From NCBI GenBank assembly GCA_017508195.1, contig JAFVZL010000019.1, positions 1-48,510 of the forward strand: 48,510 nt of DNA, read 5' to 3'. The DNA is from Clostridia bacterium (lineage in GTDB: Bacteria > Bacillota > Clostridia > Oscillospirales > CAG-272). Within the stretch, counting starts at the first letter, position 1, and each line of letters begins with the position of its first letter. The notes under the pieces are model-generated. The model saw nothing but the letters and a program-made list of their open reading frames with translations. It was not told where the DNA came from and did not search any database. A program made the translations under genes and the position numbers. This document shows, in pieces, positions 16,247 to 23,419 of the stretch.

Positions 16247-17455
16247 ATGAAAAAGTCTAATTTCGCAAAGCTTCTCTCTTTAGTTCTCGTATGTGTTATG
16301 CTTATCAGCACGTTCTCCGTACTTGCGTTTGCCGAGGAGCCCGCAACCGAGTCCGAGATCGAGATCTATTCTAACAACGTACTTACCGGTGGTACCCAGC
16401 GTCTTATGTATGCTATCAAGGCAGACGAGGGTGCAGAGTTCGATCTTACCGTTACCGATGCTAACGGCAACGAGATCGCAGTTTCTCCCTACGTAGTTGA
16501 GGGTGCTGAATCCAACTACATCAACGTTCCCTCCGCTTCCAAGGGCGATGCAATGTGCTACATCTTCGCTACTGACAGCGGTGTTGCTCCTCAGAACATC
16601 GACGAAGAGGTTGTTGCAACCGTTACCGTAGGCGGTGAGGTTGTTGACACTGCTACATACAGTGTTCTTGAGTACGTTTACAACCGTCTCTACGTTTCTG
16701 CTAACGCTACCGATGCAGAGAAGGCAATGTTCACTGCTCTTCTCGAGTATGCTGATCTTGCTGACCAGTTCTATAACGGTGATGAAAGCACTGCAAGTGT
16801 AGCAAACTATAAGTATGTTGCTACTGAAAACTGCACATCCAGCGTTACCGATACCATCATCGCTTCCGGTACTGAAGTAACCTACGCATCTGCTGTTAAG
16901 CCCAACACTGCCGGCGGTGAGTATGTTCAGTTTACCATTTATGATTACGAGAGCGGAACAGAAAGCTTTGTTCGCGCAGATGACAACGGTGAGATAGTAC
17001 TTACTATCGATTCTTCCGTAAAGGTTTCCGCTGAGTTAAAGGTTGTTCAGGCGGTTTCCGAAAAGGTTGATTTCAGTGCGATTTCTGCAGGATCTCAGTA
17101 CGTTGATGAAACTCGTGCATTCGAGTACTTTAGCATCGCAACCTGCAACAAGGGATGTCACTTCACCACTCAGCTTAGAATATATGATAGCTCTTCCAAC
17201 GACGGTTGGGCAATTCTCTCTTCTGCACAGTCGTTCGATAAGCTTGTTATCAATGTAGGATACAAGGCTGCAACGCTTAATGTTTATGTTTCTACCGACG
17301 GTGTTGAGTATACACTCCTTCAAGCAATCACGACTACCACCTCCTATAAAGACTATACTGTTGATATAGGTGCAGCAAACGGTTACAAGTATATTAAGCT
17401 TGATGCTGTAGGAGCACAGCTTCGTATCGCATCTATAACCGCAGACCTCAAGTAA
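16247..17455 (+). CDS. Secreted protein with discoidin-like C-terminal domain
   Basis: The start at 16247 has AAAGGAAG upstream and gives a clean signal peptide, MKKSNFAKLLSLVLVCVMLI..., with cleavage after AFA near residue 29. The N-terminal half has a beta-rich segment followed by YSVLEYVYNRLYV and an alpha-helical FTALLEYADLADQFY stretch. The same YSVxxY...mLxYgaeAQ module forms the C-terminus of the secreted GH78 at 25991-31174. The last ~130 residues look like a galactose-binding/discoidin beta-sandwich (FEYFSIATC ... LRIASITADLK). No catalytic residues are recognised, so a carbohydrate-binding or surface-layer role is inferred. An upstream in-frame extension would destroy the signal peptide and is rejected. 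Confidence 0.75.
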   Translation: MKKSNFAKLLSLVLVCVMLISTFSVLAFAEEPATESEIEIYSNNVLTGGTQRLMYAIKADEGAEFDLTVTDANGNEIAVSPYVVEGAESNYINVPSASKGDAMCYIFATDSGVAPQNIDEEVVATVTVGGEVVDTATYSVLEYVYNRLYVSANATDAEKAMFTALLEYADLADQFYNGDESTASVANYKYVATENCTSSVTDTIIASGTEVTYASAVKPNTAGGEYVQFTIYDYESGTESFVRADDNGEIVLTIDSSVKVSAELKVVQAVSEKVDFSAISAGSQYVDETRAFEYFSIATCNKGCHFTTQLRIYDSSSNDGWAILSSAQSFDKLVINVGYKAATLNVYVSTDGVEYTLLQAITTTTSYKDYTVDIGAANGYKYIKLDAVGAQLRIASITADLK

Positions 17456-17482
17456 TTCGCTATTCTCTGAATAGCAAAACAT

Positions 17483-17514
17483 AAAAAGAAGCAACCCTCG
17501 GGTTGCTTCTTTTT
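17483..17514. terminator. Bidirectional terminator between convergent genes
   Basis: A perfect 14-bp stem AAAAAGAAGCAACC / GGTTGCTTCTTTTT with loop CTCG. T-runs on both strands serve the plus gene ending at 17455 and the minus gene ending at 17517. Confidence 0.93.
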
Positions 17515-17516
17515 GT

Positions 17517-19001
17517 TTATGCTAGATTACTATGCCACATCTTGTGGTAAGGAACGTTGAAATCGGCAAAGCCACTCACTGTTACCGTGCCTATGTCTAA
17601 CGAGATGTTTCCGGATCTGAGAGAGCAATTCAAATCAGCATCAAGATCGACCGTCATAAGCTTGCCATCCTTGAATTTAAATTCCATCTCCATTTCTCCG
17701 CCATTCAGACTTACGCCCTGATACAGTATAAGGCCGTACAGCGATCCTTTTTCCGGTGCATTAAGCTTCAACTTATAATGGTCCTCCGACACCTCTTCAA
17801 TTTCTTTTATTCGGTACACATTGAAATCCAAGAAGATCAGTGACTCCAACAGTCCCTTAGCAATATTTTCGCCAATTTTTTCCTGTTTGAGAACAGTATC
17901 AAACAGCGAATCGTGAGAATATTCTCCCGCGCCCTTATACTGAAGGATTCCGTCAAAATAATAAGCATCGGCAATATCACGTTCAGGCATACCATAATCA
18001 AAATAGAACTTTCCATTCTCTTCACCGTAGGTTACAGAGCGTCTGATGACTCCCTCATATGGCTGATGCTGAACAGTAAATCTATTGGATAATTCGAGAG
18101 AAACTGTGTTCTGTTTCTCCTCCCTTGCTTCAACGAGCTTTTTCTCAAGCTTTGCGATGAGCGAAAGATCGGATAATTCGTTATAATCTTCTTTGTTGAA
18201 CTCTTCGGTGTTTAATACAACGTTATTATAATTACTGTACAGTAGAGTCAAATATAGCGACGGAGAATTTTTCTGATCTTCCGCTTCAGCAAACACATAG
18301 CGTACACGTACTTGGGTACATCTGAATTCTGAATCGGCAACATATATTATCTCAACATCCTCCACCTCGTCATCGAACAACTCACCGTCAAAACCGGTAT
18401 CTTCGAGTATTGATAATAGACCTGGCAGATTATAATTGGAAAGACTGACAGTCCATCCGCCGTCTTCCTCATGAGTATAGCTCTTGCTTTGACAATCCAG
18501 CACAGAGGGATAGGCATTGCTGATTATCGCATCATTTTCATCGTATGCGCGAATAAACTTAAAGTATTCCTCGAGCGACATCTCGGAATATCCCGTGAAT
18601 GGAGTGCTCGAGCCGTTAAGACCGTCTGCATATGCGTAGGCGGTACCGTCATAATATCCGTATCTGATTACTGCCATATCGGTAGTCTTTCCGTTGGATA
18701 CGGTAGATGTCTCCGAATAATGATAATAATCGCCCGTCGTCATACCCGAATATATTTGTTTATTATTACTGGTTGACGTAACGGGACGCCCCGCAACGTT
18801 TGCAGAAAGGCTGAGAAAACCTTTTATTTCGTATGAGTCGAGTCCATTCATTTTGCTATTGATAAACCTATATACCTGATCGGGATTATCAGGCTCTATT
18901 CCCAACACCTGATACACCGTGTCGATAACGGCGCAGGATGAAAGCGCAATTACCGTAAATGCAATCAATAACACCGCGATAACTATCCTACTTTTTTTCA
19001 T
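17517..19001 (-). CDS. Lipoprotein of unknown function
   Basis: The 494-residue product begins MKKSRIVIAVLLIAFTVIA and has a lipobox LSSC (Cys23), so it is anchored on the outer face of the membrane. The start at 19001 was chosen because AAAGGAG lies 7 bases upstream; six more in-frame codons upstream are not needed. The body is beta-rich and acidic, with segments such as MSLEEYFKFIRAYDEND and GGEMEMEFKFKDGKLMTVDLDADL, reminiscent of lipoproteins in the LolA-like or DUF-type beta-half-barrel class, but I cannot name a family. Base composition is more AT-rich than the neighbouring glycosidases. It has its own strong promoter and shares a bidirectional terminator. Confidence 0.8.
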   Translation of the reverse strand: MKKSRIVIAVLLIAFTVIALSSCAVIDTVYQVLGIEPDNPDQVYRFINSKMNGLDSYEIKGFLSLSANVAGRPVTSTSNNKQIYSGMTTGDYYHYSETSTVSNGKTTDMAVIRYGYYDGTAYAYADGLNGSSTPFTGYSEMSLEEYFKFIRAYDENDAIISNAYPSVLDCQSKSYTHEEDGGWTVSLSNYNLPGLLSILEDTGFDGELFDDEVEDVEIIYVADSEFRCTQVRVRYVFAEAEDQKNSPSLYLTLLYSNYNNVVLNTEEFNKEDYNELSDLSLIAKLEKKLVEAREEKQNTVSLELSNRFTVQHQPYEGVIRRSVTYGEENGKFYFDYGMPERDIADAYYFDGILQYKGAGEYSHDSLFDTVLKQEKIGENIAKGLLESLIFLDFNVYRIKEIEEVSEDHYKLKLNAPEKGSLYGLILYQGVSLNGGEMEMEFKFKDGKLMTVDLDADLNCSLRSGNISLDIGTVTVSGFADFNVPYHKMWHSNLA

Positions 19002-19041
19002 AACACTTTCTCCTTTCATTATATAATGTTCTTCTATAATT

Positions 19042-19070
19042 ATTGTAGCATATGTATATCACCCTGTCAA
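19042..19070 (-). promoter_or_regulatory. Sigma-A promoter for the lipoprotein gene
   Basis: TTGACA, 17 bases, TACAAT on the minus strand. Confidence 0.82.
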
Positions 19071-19116
19071 CAATTTAATTAAGTGTGACATGTGCATATG
19101 CGTTTGCTTCTTGCAG

Positions 19117-19145
19117 TTGACATTTCATCTAAACTATGGTAGAAT
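19117..19145 (+). promoter_or_regulatory. Sigma-A promoter for the aldehyde dehydrogenase gene
   Basis: TTGACA, 17 bases, TAGAAT, with the start expected near 19152. Confidence 0.82.
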
Positions 19146-19155
19146 ATTCACATAG

Positions 19156-19169
19156 GTTGTAATTACAAC
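19156..19169. promoter_or_regulatory. 14-bp palindrome just downstream of the ALDH transcription start
   Basis: GTTGTAATTACAAC is a perfect dyad at about +4 to +17, a standard repressor position. Its length suits MarR- or GntR-type dimers. The regulator is not identified. Confidence 0.45.
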
Positions 19170-19216
19170 AATATGCTTGTGAATTTACGCATACAAATAC
19201 GCGGTGCGAGGGTCTT

Positions 19217-20599
19217 ATGACTAGAGAAGAAATAAACGATATACTGGTTAAGCAAAGAATGTTTTACAAAAGCGGTGCTACTCTGCCCGTTAAATTCAGG
19301 ATAGCGGAATTAAAAAGACTTTATTCTGTTATCAAAAAATACGAGAGCGAGATATGCGAGGCACTGACTCTCGACCTCGGGAAGAGCAAGTACGAGGGCT
19401 TCATGTGCGAGGTGGGGCTCGTGCTCTCCGAGATCACCTATATGATAAAGCACGTGAAGAGGCTATCAAAGCCTAAGACGGTACATACGCCTCTCGCGCA
19501 GTTCAACTCGCATAGCTTTAGGCAACCGATGCCATACGGCAACGTGCTTATAATGAGCCCGTGGAATTATCCCTTTCTTCTGACGCTCGACCCTCTTGTC
19601 GATGCTATCGCCGCAGGAAACTGTGCCATAGTGAAGCCCAGCGCATATTCGCCTAAGACGAGCGAGATAGTCGCTAAGATAATATCCGAGTGCTTTCTGC
19701 CCGAGTACGTATCGGTAGTTACGGGCGGGCGCGCCGAGAACACCGCCCTGCTCGACGAGAAATTCGATATGATATTCTTTACGGGCAGTCAGTCGGTCGG
19801 AAAAGAGGTCTTGCGCCATGCGGCAGAGCATCTCACGCCCACCGTGCTCGAGCTCGGTGGAAAGAGTCCGTGCATTGTCGAGGCGAGTGCGGATATCCCT
19901 CTTACGGCAAGGCGCATCGTGTTCGGTAAGTTTATCAACTGCGGTCAGACCTGTGTCGCACCCGATTATATTCTGTGCGAGAGTGCAGTAAAGGATAAGC
20001 TCGTCGAGGCGCTCATATCCGAGATAAAAAGGCAATACGGTGAAAAGCCGCTAGATAATCCCGATTACGGCAGGATAGTAAATAAGAAGCACTTCGACCG
20101 CATCAGTGCTCTTATCGACCGCGAAAAGGTAGCTCACGGCGGCGGCTGTGATGCCGAGCGCCTAAAGATCGAGCCTACGGTGATGGACGGAGTCACGCGC
20201 GAGGATGCCGTGATGGGCGAGGAGATATTCGGCCCGATACTGCCTATTTTGACCTACGATGACTTTGATTCTCTTATCGATGAGCTGAAGGACCTCGACA
20301 AGCCCCTCGCACTATATATCTTCTCGAAGAATAAAGGGCATATAAGGCGCGTAACGACCGAGCTGTCCTATGGCGGCGGATGCATAAACGACGTTATTAT
20401 CCACCTCGCAACGAGCGAGATGGGCTTCGGCGGTGTGGGTGAGAGCGGTATGGGCTCATACCACGGCAAGGACGGCTTCGACGCCTTCTCACACTACAAA
20501 TCGATAGTTGACAAGAAAACGTGGATAGATATGCCTATGAGATACCAGCCGTACAAGTCGAAGGTATACGAGAAGCTGCTGCATATGTTTTTGAAGTGA
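19217..20599 (+). CDS. NAD(P)-dependent aldehyde dehydrogenase, class-3 (ALDH3) type
   Basis: The 460-residue enzyme oxidises aldehydes to carboxylic acids. The length and the C-terminal shape without an oligomerisation extension fit the ALDH3 group. Active-site features are visible: Asn117 in SPWNYPF, the Glu212 general base in LELGGKSP and the Cys246 nucleophile in NCGQTCVAPDY. FFTGSQSVGK near 187-196 is the cofactor-binding turn. GFGGVGESGMGSYHGKDGFDAFSH is the typical C-terminal block. A GAGGG ribosome site precedes the ATG. It has its own promoter with a palindromic operator candidate. A role in lactaldehyde or other sugar-derived aldehyde detoxification would fit rhamnose use, but that is inference. 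Confidence 0.93.
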   Translation: MTREEINDILVKQRMFYKSGATLPVKFRIAELKRLYSVIKKYESEICEALTLDLGKSKYEGFMCEVGLVLSEITYMIKHVKRLSKPKTVHTPLAQFNSHSFRQPMPYGNVLIMSPWNYPFLLTLDPLVDAIAAGNCAIVKPSAYSPKTSEIVAKIISECFLPEYVSVVTGGRAENTALLDEKFDMIFFTGSQSVGKEVLRHAAEHLTPTVLELGGKSPCIVEASADIPLTARRIVFGKFINCGQTCVAPDYILCESAVKDKLVEALISEIKRQYGEKPLDNPDYGRIVNKKHFDRISALIDREKVAHGGGCDAERLKIEPTVMDGVTREDAVMGEEIFGPILPILTYDDFDSLIDELKDLDKPLALYIFSKNKGHIRRVTTELSYGGGCINDVIIHLATSEMGFGGVGESGMGSYHGKDGFDAFSHYKSIVDKKTWIDMPMRYQPYKSKVYEKLLHMFLK

Positions 20600-20704
20600 C
20601 GCAACCGCAGTATCCAAATACTCCCATCACCTCGCTTGACATCAAGGTCTACCTAGAAATTAGGAAAATTTTTACATTTTTTCTGAATTTCACTTGAAAT
20701 CACC

Positions 20705-20733
20705 TTTACAAAACCTAAAAAATATGGTACAAT
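20705..20733 (+). promoter_or_regulatory. Sigma-A promoter for the structured RNA
   Basis: TTTACA, 17 bases, TACAAT. The predicted start, 20739-20741, coincides with the first base of the long closing stem. No clear ALDH terminator was seen in the 100 bases before it. Confidence 0.78.
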
Positions 20734-20739
20734 AGTTAT

Positions 20740-20948
20740 GCCAAACTAATCAAATATTACAGAACGTTATTTTTCTCCTCACGGGTGAATTATACCCTTT
20801 TACGCAAAAGTAAAGTATGCATTTGATAAAATGCAAATTCCACTTTGCTTGTTGCGTGGAGAAATCCTGTTCTGCGAAGATTAGTTTGGCGACTATCGGA
20901 GTTTGCGTTTTTGTGCGTCTGCTTCGGTGGGCGCACTTTTTGTTTTTT
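20740..20948 (+). ncRNA. ~205-nt structured RNA or leader upstream of an AbrB-like gene
   Basis: A perfect 12-bp closing helix pairs 20740-20751 (GCCAAACTAATC) with 20879-20890. Inside it are nested helices: CAGAAC/GTTCTG at 20760-20765 / 20869-20874 and TTTCTCC/GGAGAAA at 20772-20778 / 20858-20864. The apex is a multibranch with three hairpins: GGGT/ACCC (20783-20797), TTTAC/GTAAA (20799-20814) and TGCATTT-GATA-AAATGCA (20818-20835). A strong intrinsic terminator ends the RNA. It matches no riboswitch I can recognise. Either it is a free-standing ncRNA with 6S-like gross shape, or a terminator-controlled leader of the AbrB gene, whose ATG lies only 10 bases past the T-run. Confidence 0.7.
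20913..20948 (+). terminator. Terminator at the end of the structured RNA
   Basis: GTGCGTC pairs with GGCGCAC (one G-U), topped by a C(TTCG)G tetraloop, then a T-tract of eleven T in twelve positions. It lies between the promoter at 20705 and the AbrB start. Confidence 0.85.
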
Positions 20949-20957
20949 GGGGGTAGT

Positions 20958-21194
20958 ATGAGGAAGGTCGACAAGCTCGGAAGAATAGTAATACCGCTCG
21001 AATTAAGAGAAAAGCACGGGCTATGTGAGGGAGTAACGGTAGAATTCTTCGATACGGGGGACGGCATCACCGTAAAATGTGCCGATACGTACTGTAAAAT
21101 ATGCCATAAGAAAATCTCGGGTGATTCAGATTTTCCGCTTTGTGACGAATGTATTGCAAGGGCTGTAACCGAATACGGTATCGAAAAGGGCTGA
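20958..21194 (+). CDS. AbrB/SpoVT-type DNA-binding protein with C-terminal zinc ribbon
   Basis: This 78-residue protein starts MRKVDKLGRIVIPLELREKHG, the swapped-hairpin AbrB fold seen in AbrB, SpoVT and MazE-type regulators. GVTVEFFDTGDGITVK completes the DNA-binding half at about residue 40. The C-terminal half has two Cys pairs, YCKICHKK and LCDECIARA, that would bind one zinc. The start at 20958 gives the canonical AbrB N-terminus; the in-frame extension upstream would translate the structured RNA and is rejected. The ribosome site is only a GGGGG run 4 bases from the ATG. Expression would need readthrough of the terminator at 20913-20948, implying attenuation. Target genes are unknown. 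Confidence 0.85.
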   Translation: MRKVDKLGRIVIPLELREKHGLCEGVTVEFFDTGDGITVKCADTYCKICHKKISGDSDFPLCDECIARAVTEYGIEKG

Positions 21195-21221
21195 GTCTTG
21201 TTGACTCAGCCCTTTATCTTT
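21185..21221 (+). terminator. Terminator after the AbrB-like gene
   Basis: A 13-bp stem AAAGGGCTGAGTC / GACTCAGCCCTTT that includes the stop codon, followed by a T-rich tail. It may also act for the convergent minus gene. Confidence 0.88.
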
Positions 21222-21223
21222 TT

Positions 21224-22231
21224 TTATTTATCAAAAATTTCCGCACAGGCGCGTAGCATCTCCCTTATCGGTAGATCATAAGGACAACGCGACTCACACA
21301 CACCGCATCCGATACAATCGGATGCTTTTTTATCGAGAGTCTTATAGCGGGTGATTGCCCATTCCTTAAGGTTATAACGGCTGTAGTAGCCCTCAAAAAG
21401 AAGCACCGACGGAATGTTTATTCCTACTGTGCAGGGAGCACAGTAGTTGCATCGACGGCAGAAATTCGTCCCGAGAAGCCCTCTTATTCCGTCGATCCTC
21501 AGAAGCTCGTCATCGGTGAGTGCCGAGGTGTCGGACACCGCCCCCGAATTCAGGAGAAGCTCGTCGGCATCAGCCATACCGGGAATGATAACGGTAACCG
21601 CGGGATTGACGGTGACGAAGCGCATCGCGAGCTTTGCATCCTCGATAGCTCCGCCCGCCAAGGGCTTCATACATATAAATCCGATATTCCTTTCGGCACA
21701 GCGCGCGATCAGCTCCTCACCCTGCGTCTCTACGATATTATACGGGAACATAACCGTTTCGACCCACGGAAGCTCGATAGCGCGCTCGAATACCTCGAGA
21801 GAGTGGAGAGTAATACCGATGTGCCCGATCTTCCCTGCCTCGCGCGCTTCAATAAGTGCCTCGAGCGCACCGCCCTCAGAGAGAACGGTATCGAGATCCC
21901 TCGCGTTCGGGTTATGAAGCTGATAGAGGTCTATGTAGTCGGTACGAAGATTTTTAAGGCTTATATCGATATCCCTTGCCATCTGCTCCTTAGTGCGCGC
22001 TGTGCTCTTGGTGGCTAAAACAAACCTATCCCTCACACCCTCGAGCGCGTAGCCGAGATATTCCTCGCTGACCGTGTATGCTCTGGCGGTGTCTATAAAG
22101 TTTACCGACGCGTCTATAAGACTGCCTACGAGCGACCTCGCCCCATCCTTATCTATTCTCTGTATCGGTATACCGCCGAGTCCGAGTCGGGATATCTTAA
22201 GACCCGTTTTTCCTAAAATTCTGTAATCCAA
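21224..22231 (-). CDS. Aldo/keto reductase with C-terminal 4Fe-4S ferredoxin-like domain
   Basis: The 335-residue protein has an AKR TIM barrel with the full catalytic tetrad: Asp47 and Tyr52 (IDTARAY), Lys75 (LATKS) and His106 (LYQLHN). The C-terminal ~80 residues hold two cysteine clusters, CRRCNYCAPC and CIGCGVCESRCP (Cys306/309/312/316), for one or two Fe-S clusters. This AKR-ferredoxin fusion is common in anaerobes. The start is TTG at 22231: AGAGGTGA lies about 5 bases upstream and the protein then opens with the family form MDYRILGKTGLKISRLGLGG. It has its own perfect promoter. The substrate is unknown; lactaldehyde or other sugar aldehydes would fit the neighbourhood. Confidence 0.92.
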   Translation of the reverse strand: MDYRILGKTGLKISRLGLGGIPIQRIDKDGARSLVGSLIDASVNFIDTARAYTVSEEYLGYALEGVRDRFVLATKSTARTKEQMARDIDISLKNLRTDYIDLYQLHNPNARDLDTVLSEGGALEALIEAREAGKIGHIGITLHSLEVFERAIELPWVETVMFPYNIVETQGEELIARCAERNIGFICMKPLAGGAIEDAKLAMRFVTVNPAVTVIIPGMADADELLLNSGAVSDTSALTDDELLRIDGIRGLLGTNFCRRCNYCAPCTVGINIPSVLLFEGYYSRYNLKEWAITRYKTLDKKASDCIGCGVCESRCPYDLPIREMLRACAEIFDK

Positions 22232-22284
22232 TTTATCACCTCTGATATCGGCTTTTTAGCCTTACCTTGTATATCTACGCCTCA

Positions 22285-22313
22285 ATTATACACTCTATAT
22301 TAACTATAGTCAA
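22285..22313 (-). promoter_or_regulatory. Sigma-A promoter for the aldo/keto reductase gene
   Basis: TTGACT, 17 bases, TATAAT on the minus strand. Confidence 0.83.
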
Positions 22314-22333
22314 GTAATAGGCAGAGCCTAAAC

Positions 22334-22357
22334 AAAAAAAGTGCGCCAGGGGCGCAC
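22334..22357 (-). terminator. Terminator after the lexA-like transcription unit
   Basis: GTGCGCC / GGCGCAC stem with a 3-base loop, followed on the minus strand by seven T. Confidence 0.9.
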
Positions 22358-22409
22358 TCCTTGTACCTTGCAAAAAGGGCAATCGGTAATTTGTTAAATC
22401 TCGGGTCTG

Positions 22410-22559
22410 TCACGCCGGGCAAATACTCGTGATAGCTGCATATGCAGGGAGAGTCATATCGACGATAACGTAAGCTGCGGTATAGGACTCACAGTTAACT
22501 ACACAGCACTCATAGGTGTTTCCGTAATCCTCGGTATAGGTAACGATATACTTTTTCAT
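22410..22559 (-). CDS. 49-residue small protein co-transcribed with the LexA-like gene
   Basis: The ATG at 22559 has an excellent AAGGAGG 5 bases upstream that overlaps the end of the LexA-like gene. The product starts MKKYIVTYTEDYGNTYECCV, contains VNCESYTAAYVIV and ends ITSICPA. Four cysteines and many tyrosines are notable. A terminator follows 50 bases after the stop. The strong ribosome site, the tight spacing of 10 bases behind the upstream stop, and the terminator argue for a translated gene. I recognise no family. Being in the LexA-like operon, it may be induced with it. Confidence 0.65.
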   Translation of the reverse strand: MKKYIVTYTEDYGNTYECCVVNCESYTAAYVIVDMTLPAYAAITSICPA

Positions 22560-22568
22560 AAATCCTCC

Positions 22569-23183
22569 TTACAGGTCCTTCATGACCATCACTGCCTCGC
22601 CCTGAATTATGAGCCTCTCACGGTCACTTCCCTTAATGACTATCGGCTCCATCTCATCATTCTCGGGGATGAGGTAGATCGCGTTTTTATCCTGCTTGAA
22701 TCTTTTAAGTGTTGTTTCGCTATTATCGTAAAGGAAGGCTGCAATTCTTCCCTCTCTCACTCTCTCGCATCTTCTGATAAGAACGAGGTCACCGTCATCG
22801 ATGCCCGCGTTTATCATCGAGTTACCCCTCGCGCGCAGAAGGAAAAACTCTCCCGAGCCGATAAGGGCGGTCGGCATCCTGATGCTCTCGAGCTCTGCAT
22901 CACACACGTCGGTGAGCATACCGCAGGGTATCGAGTTACCCATAAGCACTGGGCTTGTGCCCTCGGTCGCACCGCGCATATAGTCGGTGACTATGCCTCT
23001 GTGTCCGTCGTATTCTATCTCTCCGCGCTCCGAGAGCTCCTTAAGATATCTCTGCACTGTCGGCCTTGAAATGCCCGTGCCCGTCTCGATCTCTCTTGTC
23101 GAGGGCGATCTTCCCGAATCGTCAAAATATCTGTTAACGAAGTTCACTATCGTCGAGTAGTAAGACGTGTTCTTTGACCTCAT
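22569..23183 (-). CDS. lexA: LexA-like autocleaving repressor (S24 family)
   Basis: The 204-residue protein has an N-terminal winged helix, SPSTREIETGTGISRPTVQRYLKEL, and a C-terminal S24 peptidase domain. The catalytic Ser122 is in ARGNSMINAGIDDGD and Lys160 is in TTLKRF. The cleavage dipeptide is Cys87-Gly88 (IPCGML), as in UmuD-type proteins, and not the usual Ala-Gly of LexA. GGAGGG lies 4 bases before the ATG at 23183. A start 12 codons earlier would place the coding region over the putative operator and is rejected. It is either the cell's SOS repressor or a LexA paralogue with its own targets. Confidence 0.9.
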   Translation of the reverse strand: MRSKNTSYYSTIVNFVNRYFDDSGRSPSTREIETGTGISRPTVQRYLKELSERGEIEYDGHRGIVTDYMRGATEGTSPVLMGNSIPCGMLTDVCDAELESIRMPTALIGSGEFFLLRARGNSMINAGIDDGDLVLIRRCERVREGRIAAFLYDNSETTLKRFKQDKNAIYLIPENDEMEPIVIKGSDRERLIIQGEAVMVMKDL

Positions 23184-23202
23184 TTCGCCCTCCTTTTTTA
23201 TC

Positions 23203-23218
23203 TGAGCCATTTGGCTCA
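23203..23218. promoter_or_regulatory. Candidate autoregulatory operator of the LexA-like gene
   Basis: TGAGCC-ATTT-GGCTCA is a perfect 16-bp dyad about 6 bases downstream of the -10 box. It does not match the usual Firmicute SOS box (CGAAC-N4-GTTCG), so the protein may recognise a different site. Confidence 0.6.
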
Positions 23219-23223
23219 TTTAG

Positions 23224-23252
23224 ATTATAGCGCGATTTTCCCGCTTTGTCAA
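23224..23252 (-). promoter_or_regulatory. Sigma-A promoter for the LexA-like gene
   Basis: TTGACA, 17 bases, TATAAT on the minus strand. Confidence 0.87.
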
Positions 23253-23340
23253 TAGGTTTTTTCAAAAAAATCACCTTTTTTCTGCCTTTTTTCAAAAAAT
23301 CTTCCCACAACTCAATATTTAAAACGTGTTTATAGCAAAT

Positions 23341-23384
23341 AAAAAAATACTGCAGAAAACTTTTCTTTTCTGCAGTATTTTTTT
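23341..23384 (-). terminator. Terminator after the glycerol dehydrogenase gene
   Basis: A 19-bp perfect stem with core TACTGCAGAAAA / TTTTCTGCAGTA, a 6-base loop and a T-run on the minus strand. Confidence 0.92.
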
Positions 23385-23419
23385 TACATTGTTTTTTCGT
23401 TAATTGCGTATTGCAGAGA

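Noticed and set aside
20817..20957. N-terminal extension of the AbrB-like protein
   Set aside because: It would translate the structured RNA and its terminator, and the AbrB fold begins exactly at the ATG at 20958.
23184..23219. Longer start of the LexA-like protein (12 more residues)
   Set aside because: The extra codons cover the dyad operator and lie upstream of the real Shine-Dalgarno sequence.
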